A DNA stretch of 64,000 bases, taken from NCBI RefSeq assembly GCF_030265065.1, contig NC_080401.1, forward strand, positions 23,092,501 through 23,156,500. Direction: 5' to 3'. A program made the position numbers and the translations under genes. Shown piece after piece: positions 35,729 through 51,055 of the stretch. The notes beneath the pieces were generated by a model. That model was not told the DNA's origin and ran no database searches. It saw nothing but the letters and a program-made list of their open reading frames with translations. This DNA is from Corythoichthys intestinalis (taxonomy: Eukaryota > Chordata > Actinopteri > Syngnathiformes > Syngnathidae). Each line of letters starts with the position of its first letter. Positions within the stretch are counted from its first letter, which is position 1.

Positions 35729-36529
35729 ATGAAGAAGGATATTAAATTGAGTCTGACTGACCCAGACATGAAACAGCAAGTGGACGGCATCCTAGGTTCC
35801 TCGGACTTGGGGCTGCTAAAACTGTCCTCACCGGACCTAGAGAAGCTTATTATCCAGTCCAACGGGATGTCAACATCCACGCCGACCAGCAACCACTTCC
35901 TTTACCCGAAGCACGTCACGGATGAGCAGGAGTTCGCCGAGGGTTTCGTCAAGGCGTTAGAAGACTTGCACAAGCAGAACCTAGGGACGACGAACGGAGC
36001 TTTGGATCTGGGTGCCAGCATTATCGCCCCGGTTTCGACGCAGCTGGACCCGCCTGTGTATACTAACCTCAACAGTTACGGCAACGGGCCTTTGGGAACT
36101 ACCGTCAACTACTCCACAGACACGGTCCCTTTCCCGCCCCCGCCTCAAAATTTCGGCGTAGCGTCTTCGGTGGAGCCGGAGATCTCGAACCGAGTGCAGC
36201 CGCCCAAGGAGGAGCCTCAGACGGTGCCGGACGTGCAGAGCTTCGGGGAGAGTCCGCCGCTGTCTCCCCTCGACATGGACTCGCAAGAGCGTATCAAGGC
36301 CGACCGGAAAAGGCTTCGAAACCGGATCGCCGCCTCCAAGTGTCGCAGACGCAAACTGGAGCGCATTTCTCGGCTGGAGGACAAGGTGACGACTCTGAAG
36401 AGCCAGAACACCGACTTGGCTTCGACGGCCAACGTCCTCAGAGAACAAGTGGCCCAGCTAAAGGAGAAAGTCCTCACCCACGTTAACAACGGCTGCCAGC
36501 TACTACCACAGGAGGTTCAGGTGCACTAG
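35729..36529 (+). CDS. jund: Transcription factor JunD, short (delta-JunD-like) form
   Basis: Intronless, 266 residues. The start at [11 protein letters not shown] is the first in-frame ATG after the predicted transcription start. The frame is open back to 35579 but has no earlier ATG. Visible parts: a JNK-docking-like segment (IKLSLTD), the JunD transactivation block ([20 protein letters not shown] with the SP site, then TSTPTS), [31 protein letters not shown], and [17 protein letters not shown]. The bZIP domain is at about 190-251, with basic region [20 protein letters not shown] and five zipper leucines. The end is [25 protein letters not shown] and FGESPPLSP mark JunD rather than c-Jun or JunB. 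JunD dimerises with Fos/ATF proteins and binds AP-1 sites in the nucleus. The roughly 48 N-terminal residues of human full-length JunD (menin-binding region) are absent. Confidence 0.95.
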   Translation: MKKDIKLSLTDPDMKQQVDGILGSSDLGLLKLSSPDLEKLIIQSNGMSTSTPTSNHFLYPKHVTDEQEFAEGFVKALEDLHKQNLGTTNGALDLGASIIAPVSTQLDPPVYTNLNSYGNGPLGTTVNYSTDTVPFPPPPQNFGVASSVEPEISNRVQPPKEEPQTVPDVQSFGESPPLSPLDMDSQERIKADRKRLRNRIAASKCRRRKLERISRLEDKVTTLKSQNTDLASTANVLREQVAQLKEKVLTHVNNGCQLLPQEVQVH

Positions 36530-38127
36530 ACCGGTGTTTCCCAACCCAAAGCAATTATTTTCCATTTGGAAAACCTCACTGTTTACCATCTCACAAAAAG
36601 ATCACAAAATGCATATGAATTGTTCTGAAATAATGATCATTGATCATAATAATTATGATTGGCAACTGGTGATACACAGGTGAACTTACCCTCCGCTGCC
36701 ATTGACGGGGATAGACGTCCAAATCTATTTGAGCTGTGAGAAAACCCCCAGTTTGGATGGAATACTGTACTATCATAGTCGATGGCAAATGTGTGTGTTT
36801 TTTTTTGTTTTTTTTTTCTTTTGCTTATCACTCTGTCTCTCAAGAACAAAGATGCATTTGCAGTAAATAACAAAATGACATTTTTCGGATCCAGTTTGGT
36901 GAAATTGGAGTATTTCCCATCCCTTGCCACACAAGGTGTTGGCTAGGAATCACTGCACTTGTATGGTGCTTCATAAGTAGTGCAACATGGGACAGCGTGT
37001 TTTGACACAGGACTTCACGTATCACGAGGCAGCTTTTATAAATGAAATTTAGAATAAAAAAAAAGCACTTCATTTTCAAACATTTTGGGAGTGATATAAA
37101 ACAAATGTGTCTGTGTGTTTTCAATTTAAGTACTGTGGTGTAGTGGATATGAAGACCATATGTCCATTCACATTTGCAGTATTTACAAACATACTGTAAT
37201 CTCATTTGGTACAACACAGGGGATCTTTAGTTAAAAAAAAAAGGGATGATCAGTTATTAAATCATGTTTTTCTCATTCAATCGTTTTACTGTTTATTTAT
37301 GACCTGGCCTATTTAATCATATAATGTCCGTGACCTAAGTGAAAATCCAGGACCCTCTGAAATTCTGAATCATATTCAGTATGTTGCAATGCAGCTTGAC
37401 ACCACTGCAATTTACAAGAATAAACATGTATTGGATCATTCCATTGTCCAGTTGTACATGGTGAAAGGTCTGTGTGCATGTTATTGACAAATTCGAATGT
37501 AGCTAAAGCTGAGTGTCACTTTTGTGCATTAATTTACTGTGTGTGACTTGCCATGCAGTCTTTAAAATTTCTATTTGCCTGTTCTGACTGGATATCCAAA
37601 GCCTACAGTTAAAACAGTATGTCATGTGTAATAAATTATGCTCTATTAAAGACTATATGTACATTTTGTAAACATGTTTATTGTTTGCATCAGTCATCAG
37701 TGTTGATTTTTTTTTTTTTTTTTTTTTATGAAGTGTAATTTGACGTGTAATGTTTACTATTTTAGATGATGAAGGGTCAGGCGAGCATAGTTATGAAACA
37801 GCGTTAGGTCTTTTATAACAGTTTCAGTGTAAGAATTTGTGTATATTGATTTGGTAATTAAAAGAGATTTTGATAGCATTTCACATGAAATGCAAATTCA
37901 CTATTTTATCTTACACCCCTCCCCATCCCCCGCTTTCTTTACTTACTGATTTTATTCACTTTTTTTTACCTAATTCAGACATGCGTGTTTAGTTAGTTAA
38001 CCGTGACTTCACAACGTGATGCTTTTTTTTTTTTTTTTTTTGTCTCCATCTGCTGGATGAATCGGCAACAATACAGTACATTGCAATAATTTTCAATTCA
38101 TCCTGATTATGGAGCACAAGTATTAAG
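36530..38127. other. jund 3' UTR and downstream spacer
   Basis: An AATAAA at 37630-37635 (another near 37418) probably ends a 3' UTR of about 1.1 kb. The UTR has scattered ATTTA pentamers, fitting an unstable early-response mRNA. Poly-T runs lie near 37709 and 38024. No other gene seen. Confidence 0.5.
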
Positions 38128-38988
38128 CAGAGGTGTTACACGTTACATTTACTCAGTTACATTTACTTGAGTACTTTTTGGGAAAAATGAACTCATAAGA
38201 GTAGTTTTACCTTGCCATACTTTTATTACTTGAGTAGATTTGTGAAAAAGAAACGCTATTTTTACTCCGCTACTTTGGGCTACACTAGTCGTTACATTTC
38301 CCCTCTTTATTCTACATATTAGATTTTACTTCTTTTTTTGACGGCGATGCCAACAGTAGCGCTACCAGTTTCAGCAATGAAACAATAATCACATGACTCC
38401 ATTAAACCAATCAGACTCAAGCTTGCTGTTCTATGATCACGCTGGCCTGTTCAATCATGTGGTGTCTTTGAAGCGCCGTAAAAAATGAAGTATTTGGTAT
38501 AGAGCGCTTCCCTCAACTTAACTCGAAAGTGCAGCTTTTAACCTCTCTCCCAGTTTTTATTTGGCACCCTTTGAGCATGGAAAACAAGATATATGATCCT
38601 TTTCATTTCATAATAGGAACTGTAATGGGAATGTTCACTATTCAAACTGGGAACTATTTTTCCACTAGAAGGCACTCGTGCTCTATGGTTGAATGATATA
38701 TTTTTTTTCTTTGGCTTAATGTGGTTATGTAATAGGTTATGGTACAGTATAATAATAGCAGCTAATGTGGATAACGTTTTGCTGAGAAAAAAATGCCATT
38801 GTTTAGGAAATAAATTCAAATGTCGTAAGCAGTTACTCACAATGTCACTCATGACTTGAGTATTCTATTTACCAAATACTTGTTTAATTGTACTTGAGTA
38901 CATTTTTTGGATGACTACTTTAGTAATATTATTTTCAAGTAACGCTACTCTTACTTGATTAAAAATTATGGGTACTTTACCACCTCTG
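38128..38988 (+). mobile_element. Non-autonomous hAT-type element, copy 3 of 3
   Basis: It starts cagaggtgttacacgttaca and ends taccacctctg. Flanks gtattaag (38120-38127) and gtatttaa (38989-38996) agree at 7 of 8 positions. Same orientation and interior order as the copy at 1145, but shorter. Confidence 0.85.
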
Positions 38989-39460
38989 GTATTTAACCAT
39001 TTTGAAATAAAAGACCTTGTCCTCGCGAAGCACATGTGTGTGGCCTGAAGCCAATTCCAGCTGGGGAAAGGGTTGGGTACCGTACACTCGCCTTTCAGCA
39101 AATACCAGGGCACATACAGACACCTATGGACAATAATTAAGCCTGCCTTTAATGATTTTTAAACAATTTCTTTTGTCAAATTACCCGAAGAAACCTTACC
39201 CAAGCACAGTAAGCAGCAGATTCGAACGGTGAAGTTTGTAATTGCTCGGCAGTCAAATTAGGCCACATGATAATTATGTAATGGTAGACGCAGATATGAC
39301 TATTTTTGGTTCCTGGCTAAAAAAAAATTGTAGTAATTGGTTCCAGAAAAGGGCTCTTAGACACTCACAAAAAATATTTTGACATAACAAAGCTGCATGG
39401 GCGTGGTGCACTAAATAGATATGACAAGAGCATCCCATGGACATTGCAGAGTGATACATA

Positions 39461-41009
<1,549 letters not shown>

Positions 41010-41011
41010 TA

Positions 41012-43170
41012 ACTGAATAGTATGTGACCAGCGTAGGTACACACTGTTTTGGGGTTGTGCTTTATATTGTGATTAAATGATGCAGTAAAGGGAGTTCAGA
41101 GTTAACAAAGGCCTCATTATTGAGCCTAAATAACACAACTTGGTTTAATGTCCTAAAGGGAAGCTAGAACGAATTCTTGTACAACAGGAAATGAAATCGC
41201 CTGTACTCTGTTGAATTTACAAACAATTGAAGGTCTCTTTTAATACATCTCAAAAGTAAAACCATACAGTATGGAAAGGCCATGTTGCCTGGTTTTTGGC
41301 ATGCGTTACCACTTTAAAATAATGTACGCAATTGAAAACTTCAGGATTATCCCCAAAACAGTCCATTTAATAATGCTTTTATTCTTTTACCTCAAAGTAC
41401 AGATAAAAACACCCACAGCATAATCTTGAATCTTACTGGCCTAAACTGAAGGGGGTGGCGTTATGTTGAAGAGGCAGTGATTCAAACCAAATACAAGTCT
41501 GCATCTGAAGTCAGATACCCCTGCCGAGCCAGATGGAAATTCTATTTTTTTCTTGGTATTGTATTGCTTTGTAAAAGTAAAGTACTGTATAACATTCATT
41601 CACAAGCAGGCCTGGTGATAAGAATTCAGACCTCAACATGGCTCCTGTTAACAGCATTTTTTTCCCTCGCATTTTTTTTTTTTTGGCAAGCCTGAGTCAA
41701 AACGATACAGCCAACATTGAAGGTACAATTGTTACATATATGGTTCATACAGAGAGGAAGACATTAGATACGGGATTAATTTAACATCTGGCAAAAGAAA
41801 CAGTCACCACCATTAGTCTCCTTGGTTTTACTTATTAGCATTAAAAAATCACTACTCCCTGTCTGGTTGAAACATTGTGACCTGACACGATGAAAAAGGA
41901 ACTTGTATTGTACCTTAAAAATAGAAATGCTGGAATAATTCCTTACTTGACTCGAAACATCAATCTTGTTTTCCCTTCAAATCCTATGACCCTGATCTCA
42001 CGTAGGGGATGCAGCGAGTTAAAAAAATGCATATTAAAACTTTTTAAATTTTAATGAAACGGCCTAAAAGTGTTCAGTGATATATTTTTCAACCTAAAAC
42101 CCTGTTAATCTTTTCGCAAATTCCTCAATTACAGTGGATATTTTATAACAAAATTCTGTTCAAATGTTAAAATATGATATTTTTTTCAAGCTTACGTATA
42201 CAGTATTGTTTAAATACAATGACTCCAAATCCTCACTTTTTCAAATTGTAGCAGGATGATAAAAAGTGTAATTTCTAAGTCCCACTTTGGAGTTAAATGT
42301 GTCACTTTGCAAAATCTCAGCCAAGAGACCGAACTACAGGGACAAAAGGTAAGGAGTCAATTGCACACAAACCACCCAAAAAAAACAAAAAAACTTCACA
42401 ACAAAGACCTGATAGATACTGTATATAATACTATCTTCAAAGGACATCTCATCTTTTCAACTTTTCTTCCAGAAATGCATACCTGTGTACATCAAATATT
42501 GCACAATATTCATATACATCTGAAATAAACACATTTAAATAAAATGCTATTTCATCTTAACTCCATTTTCTCTATCTTGTTCATCCACCCAGTGTTTGAA
42601 GGAGCAAAATAATAAAACCAACATAAAAAATTCCGAAATACAAAAAACTGTGTCAGAAAAGTAAAAAAACAAAACAAAAACAAAAACAAGGTAAGACGTA
42701 TTTATGTCTGACTGCCTTGGAAACTGAACACATATATTGAGACAGATTTCAGATGGGTCCTTCCTACTCCAAATATAATCCGTTGTTGATTTTTTTTCAC
42801 CATATTTCACAAACATAAAGGTACTGTAAACATCAGAAGGATTTAAATGGCACTCTGATAGTGGATGTAAGCCGTCAAATCCTTTTTAAACACACACAAA
42901 AAACAAAAGAATTCCAAGAACCAGAGGATGCAAAGAGTCTGAAACATGGTGGTGTGATTGAAGATACAAAAACAGAAAACAATTTTATGATTCTGTGAGA
43001 TTAAGTCACAAACCATTTACTCACAGAGTTTCAGGCCCTTTTACAAGCTGGTTCTCGGGACCCTCAGCCAGTGGCCTCACTCAGATGTAAGCTGAAAAGT
43101 GGGTGAGAAGGGTGGGCAATGGACTCGTTTGGAGTGTAAAGGAGAAGAAGAAAGCAGCAGACAGGCATCT
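41012..43170 (-). other. Probable rab3a 3' UTR and downstream sequence
   Basis: No transposon or gene is recognisable over about 2.1 kb. A minus-strand AATAAA occurs at 41383-41378, and ATTAAA-like hexamers occur nearer the stop. A long rab3a 3' UTR is inferred; its true end is not fixed by the sequence. Confidence 0.4.
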
Positions 43171-45419
<2,249 letters not shown>

Positions 45420-45963
45420 CTGTGGACACATTTGGAGAAGGGTAAAGTAAATTTCATTTGACTGGAATTGATGTAATAGATATACGGTATAAAAGACCCA
45501 ATGGTTAAGGTCTGGCATACTGATAATGCAGTTACAGTGCATAATTAATTTTGATTTCACTAATCACAAATGAAATGAAACCCCAATGTTGTTAAATTTG
45601 GGATTCCCACCAAAATCTTCAATATCCTTACTCTCCCACTACAAGTGATGGCAAATAAATACATTATGTGCGATGACCAAGAGACCATTATGCCCTCCAA
45701 AAATAGAGGAGATGGTAAAAAAGCTTATTAAGTGAAATGAAGTGAAAACGTGTTTAAGGCACTCATGTCTTGAGGAGGTAAGGTCATGCTGAAATGCAGG
45801 TATGTAACATTAGCATTATTGTTATTGGAAAAAAAACGGAGATTGTGATTTTTGGTGGGTCTGCAATATATATTGCGATATTTAAACATAGAATTTTCAC
45901 CAGACATCAATAGTTCTGTTTGGGAACACCTGAGTTGACTCACTATGACCACATTGTATTCAT

Positions 45964-46462
45964 TAGAGATGTTGATCTGATCACTTGATCAGAAATCGGG
46001 CCGATCGCGCCATTTTTCAGAGGATCGGAATATGGTGAAAAGTCTCGGGTTTTTAACTAAAAATATATGTTAATGTTTTTTCCTGCCTCATACTCGCACA
46101 GCCTCTCACGCTCCCTCCTGAAAAGCAGTGCGACCAAACTGTTTTTCTTGGTCACCTGTGCAGCTGGCGTTTGGTACTTAAAGTTAACGATGACTGATAG
46201 GTTTGTAGCTTTGATCTGGCCAGAGACGCCCCAGTAGCTCTACGATCAAAGGCACAGATGTGTCAATCATCATTAAGCTTGGTACACAGTCTGTGTGCTT
46301 TGGCAACTCATTCATTTTGTGAGAGGCTGTAAATGGCAGTGTGAGCGTCAAAGCAAAAAACAAAATAACTTTTCGGTATCTGATCGGGACTCGGAATTGG
46401 CAGATTCTCAAAATCAGGTGACTTGAAATCGAGTGCAAAAATATGTAATTGGAACATCCCTA
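45964..46462. mobile_element. Non-autonomous hAT element, exact target duplication
   Basis: It starts tagagatgttgatctgatca and ends attggaacatcccta. Both sides carry gtattcat (45956-45963 and 46463-46470). It sits within older repeat sequence. The tract 46555-46683, ending gtgcaggcctaat, looks like the end of a different hAT-type family. Confidence 0.85.
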
Positions 46463-46683
46463 GTATTCATAAAATACCGTTTAATCCAGACTAAGGGGGT
46501 TTATCTGTAAATGATGAAGATTGGTGCATATAAAAGGGATCCTCGAAGCCATGTCTCTGCACAATTGCTGCTTTTATGAAGAAAACTAAAAAAAACAATC
46601 GCAAGAACTGCGATGGGACTATTGCGCACGTGCACATTGCGATGGCGATGTTCAAACGATATACTAGTATTGTGCAGGCCTAA

Positions 46684-47865
46684 TCTGAACACAGTGGAAT
46701 GTCTTGATGTAGTATGCAAGCCAGACAGAGAGTCAACAAATCCCATAGTAAATAAAGCCCAATTTTGAACACATTAACTAAAGGAGAAAAACTCTTCCAT
46801 CCATTCAATTTCTATAGTACCTGTCCACATTATCATTGCTGCCACACACAATGCTGAACACAGACACGCTAACCACTAGTTTTAACAATGCTCCATCACC
46901 AACTACTTAATGAAGTCATCATTAAACAACAACCTCAAAATGTCCCTGAACTGTACATACGCAGATTTATCCAACACTGCATGATACTAAGCACAAGAAC
47001 ACAGCAACTAAAATGAGTGAGGAAAGTTGGAGACCTTGAGAAGATGTCGGCTTCAACCCCATACTCAGACTCCCAATGGCCTGATCTATGTTTAGAGTGT
47101 TATCTTGACTTGCTGCAGTGCAACACTAGAATGCTGAGAGCCCAAAGCACAGAGCAAAACAACTGCACCCTGCTATCAGCTTACATGAAAGAACACAGTG
47201 ATGGAGGATAAATAATGAAGAAGCATGAACCCATAAGATAAGGTCTGTGCCTGTATGCGCGATCTACTTTTCAGTTTTGGCTAATTCCAGTCTAGTTCCT
47301 GTATCTGCTTTTCACTCTTGTCTACTTTACTTGCACTTTTCCCTAAAGTCATATACATTTTTCAGCATTAGCCTGATACAACCTGCGTGCACGTACACAT
47401 AATGCACAAAATGCAGGTAAATATTATCAGAAGCAACAATACAGGGACAAAGAAAAAATTTCCAAAATATATATTGGGTTTAATGCCAAGACATGAATCC
47501 AAAACTGGGCCACATTGGACTACAAAATTGTCTACCTAGCAGCAAGTCAGGTTAGAAGTCATCACAATGAAAGTTCAATGCACAGTTCTTCTACAGTCTT
47601 ATTAAAAAAAATATCTTCTCATGTGACTGTCATGAAAGTGTTGAATCAAGTCATGTATATTTGGCGTTAGATGTTCGGAATTCAACAGTCGTTCTCTATT
47701 GTTTCAGCTTGTCCATCGTTTAACGTGTGTATACAGTTACAGTATACTACATACTGTTTTTAGTATATACAAGTATACAGTATGGTATAGATCAGTCATT
47801 GTTTAGCAAATCAATCTTTCTCTGACCCTTTACACTTCATATTTATTGGGTGTTTTTGTGGGTTA
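46684..47865. other. Upstream of rab3a coding exons, no gene seen
   Basis: Only a degenerate SINE head fragment (about 46797-46882) is noted. The short open frames have no family resemblance. Confidence 0.5.
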
Positions 47866-47869
47866 GATT

Positions 47870-48130
47870 GACTGCTGGCGCCACGGTGGAAACTGGTTAG
47901 CACAACATCTCACAGCTCTGAGAGCAAGAGTCCTTCCTGTGTGGGGTTTGGATGTTCTCCCAGTACCTCTGAGGGATTTCTCAGCATACTCCTGTTTCCT
48001 GCCACATCCCAAAAACATGCATGCTATGTTGATTAAATGCTCCAAATTGCCCGTAAGTGTGAATGTGAGTGTGAATGGTTTTCTGTGTGCCCTGCTTATT
48101 GGCTACAATTCACGGTAAGCTATACCTTCC
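47870..48130 (+). repeat. tRNA-derived SINE, degenerate
   Basis: The order matches the SINE at 3045 (ctggttagcacaacatctca, cctgtgtggggtttggatgt, cacatcccaaaaacatgcat). The box B region is deleted and the tail is lost. Confidence 0.6.
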
Positions 48131-48203
48131 AACCTCCTGCTCATAGCTCACTCTAAAGAATAACTCTTAAGAAGGAAACAAACAGCAATGTCAGAGCATT
48201 GAC

Positions 48204-49306
48204 CTTATAATGATGTTGACGGGACACGGAGCACGGGGCCGATTAATAGGGGGCTTGCATTGTTGGTGTGGCCGTCAAAGCTTTTTCATTGAAAATTCTT
48301 GTGAATAAATGCTTAAATCGCTGAATTCTTTATAGATATGGAAGTAAAACAGTTTCGATTCTGGGTGAAAGCAAAAAAAATAATAAAAAAACTGCAGTTA
48401 GCATTTATTTTTGGTAAATATGTCGAAGTACGATGCTCGTCTGTCAGTCAATGCTGCGAAAATTCTTGTGAATGAATGCCTAAATCCCTGAATTTATTTT
48501 ATAGATATGGACGTAAAACAGTCTTGATTGTTGGTTAAAAGCAAAAATAAATAAATAAATAGAATGTGTAGTTAGCATTTATTTTGCGTAAATATGTCGA
48601 AGTACTGTACGATGCTAGTCTGTCAGTCAATGTGGCAGCCGCTATATGTAAACAGAGCTTTTCCGGTGACAATTATTGTGGATAAGTGCTTAAATCACTG
48701 AATTCTTTATAGATATGGATGTAATACAGTCTTGATTCTTGGATAAAAGCAACAACAAAAAAAGTGCAGTTAGCATTAATTTTACGTAAATATGTCAAAG
48801 TACGATGCTAGTCTGTTAGTCAATGTGGCGGCCGCCTTACGTAAACAGAGCTTTTCCGGTGAAAATTCTTGTGAATAAATGTTTAAATCACTGAATTCTT
48901 TATAGATATGGACGTAAAACAGTCTTGATTCTTGGTTATAAGCAAAAAAAAAAGTGCAGTTAGCATTTATTTTACGTAAATACAGTATGTCGAAGAATGA
49001 TGCATGTCTGTTAGACAATGTGGCGGCAGCCTTACAACAAAGAGCTTTTTACGTTGAAAATTATTGTGAAAAAAAACAAAAAAATATAATAATTATCTTG
49101 AATCCTTGAACAAATCACTCCTGAGACAATACTCCCTGTTTGTATGTGGTACAGCTTTCGTACTTTTTCAATATTAATCCGGCATTGGATCGCTGCATGT
49201 GTCGCAGCAACCGACTGCAAAAACTGAAGAGGATTGTGGGATGGCCCCCTACTTGAAGGCGTGGTGTAGTGACGGTCGAATCTGACCCGTCAATATCATT
49301 ATGAAG
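48204..49306. mobile_element. DNA element with internal tandem repeats
   Basis: The left end cttataatgatgttgacggg and the right end (cttcataatgatattgacgg on the minus strand) are inverted repeats. The interior is almost entirely the tandem array at 48291-49100. No target duplication is clear and no coding region is present. Family not assigned. Confidence 0.65.
48291..49100. repeat. Minisatellite-like array, about 4.5 units of 167-210 bp
   Basis: Units begin at 48291, 48458, 48668, 48861 and 49056 with gaaaattcttgtgaa or close variants. Each then runs through gaattctttatagatatgga, cagtcttgattcttgg and gcagttagcatttattttac to gtctgtcagtcaatgtggcg. Units differ by small insertions in an A-rich stretch. 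Confidence 0.9.
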
Positions 49307-50332
49307 TCTATGGTCAGAGCTGGTATTTTTGCATTTTCAGTAATTCAGTCATGAAAACCACTTTCTGTCCCGTGAGATGACACCACAAGGAGCTCCCTTA
49401 AAGCTGTCAACTAATGAAGATTCATGGGCAATGAGCAGGATTGAACTACACTTAAGTGCTGCTGCCAGCTAGTCAGGCTCATTTAATTAATCACTGTTGG
49501 CCTCCTTTCTTCAGACTGCCAGTTCACGCTCACCTGGGATGGAGCGCACATCTCCCTGGCTGAAAAACCAAGAAACAGCCAAGACTCCTGACCGTGACCA
49601 CCCGAGTGAACTCAAAGGCAACAATAAAAATGTTTAGGTGTTTTTAAACAGTACTTCACATTCATGTGAACAACCATCCATTTTCTATAGTGCTTGTTCT
49701 CATTAGACTCACTGGCGAGTTGGATCCTGTCCCAGCTCAATTTAGGTGAGAGGTGGCCAACCCGTCCTCCATCAATTGTCCTACAGTATGCAGCCTTCTC
49801 AATGAAAATTCAAACGTGGCTCATCATGTGACTACCGGTGATGTAACGCTGAAGATCACATTATTCGAGAGGCGTCTGGCTGCAGCCCGCCTCTCTCAGT
49901 CCCCTGCGCCGCTCGTCTCAGTGGTGCATTATTCCTTGTAATTCAGCAGCTGTCCTCACAGGTTGTGAAAGATGGCATTTCCCCCTATTCCCTCCAATCA
50001 CACGCCTCCTTTTCTAGGAAGCATGCGGATACAGACGAGAGGAGGAGAAAGTTATAAATAGCACCGCTTCATCTTTTTTTCTTTTCAGCACAGCACACAG
50101 AAAAGCGGGGCAGCACAGATAAAAGAGTGCAGGTTGTTCAAAGCCATTTTGGATGCAAACAGGAATCCAAATACAGAGCTAAAATAGCACTGTTGTATTC
50201 TCATTTTCAATACATGATGGTAAACTGTTATGCAATTCATGATACAGAAAATGTACAATCACATTGTTGTAGTTCCAACTGATTTATTTGTTTGTTTGTT
50301 TGTTAAACATCCATACATATGCAAAGTATATA
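49307..50332. other. Unique-looking spacer; candidate rab3a 5' region
   Basis: A relatively GC-rich, mostly transposon-free stretch. A minus-strand CCCAG|GTGAGC donor with the exon side ending at 49534 could close the non-coding first exon of rab3a. A SINE tail scrap lies at 49675-49740 and a (TTTG)n run near 50285-50303. Nothing coding is supported. Confidence 0.4.
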
Positions 50333-51051
50333 CAGTGTATCACAAAAGTGAGTACACCCCTCGCATTTCTGCAGATTTTTAAGTATATCTTTTCGTGGGA
50401 CAACACTGACAAAATGACACTTTGACACAATGAAAAGTAGTCTGTGTGCAGCTTATATAATAAGAGTTCATAAACAGCTCAGACCATACGCCGCACTCTA
50501 CATCAATTTGGTGTGCATGGCTGTAACCCCAGGAGGAAGCCTCTTCTGAAGACAGATTGCTGAAGACATGTCAACAAAGCAAATGGATTACTAGAACAAT
50601 GTCCTATGGCCTGATGAGACGGGCGGCCTTTCTTGTGTACAGTGTTCAGACGAGGCTTCCTCCTGGGGTGACAGCCATGCACACCAAGGTGCGGCGTATG
50701 GTCTGAGCACTAACAGGCTGACCCCCCACCTCTTCAATCTCTGCAGCAATGCTGACAGCACTCCTGGAAACAGTCACATGACATTTTGGTGGGAAAATGA
50801 CCAGCTGTACTCAATTTTAGAGATGTACGTAGTTTCTGTGAGGTGTACTCACTTTTGTTGCCAAGGGTTTAGATATTAATGGCTATATTTTGAGTTATTT
50901 TGAGGGGAAAATAAATTAACTCTATTACATAAGATGCAGACAAACTACTTTTCGTTGTGTCAAAGTGTCATTTTGTCAGTGTTGTCCTATGAAAAGATAT
51001 ACTTAAATATCTGCAGAAATGCGAGGTGTGTACTCACTTTTGTGATACACT
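50333..51051. mobile_element. Fold-back Tc1 derivative
   Basis: The left terminus cagtgtatcacaaaagtgag and the inverted right terminus gtactcacttttgtgataca define a Tc1 family distinct from the others. A transposase N-terminal segment (gaccatacgccgcac through gaggaagcctcttctg, 50487-50558) recurs inverted at 50638-50708, forming a hairpin. No catalytic region remains. Confidence 0.85.
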
Positions 51052-51055
51052 ATAT

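Noticed and set aside
35981-36448. 155-codon frame antisense to jund
   Set aside because: It is a shadow of the GC-rich jund coding sequence; Arg/Leu-rich composition and no domain.
48291-49100. CRISPR-like array
   Set aside because: Units are about 190 bp of continuous repeat without short direct repeats separated by unique spacers. This is a eukaryotic minisatellite inside a transposon.
50053-50060. TATAAATA on the plus strand as a promoter
   Set aside because: No plus-strand gene follows and the orientation is wrong for rab3a; likely chance in AT-rich sequence.
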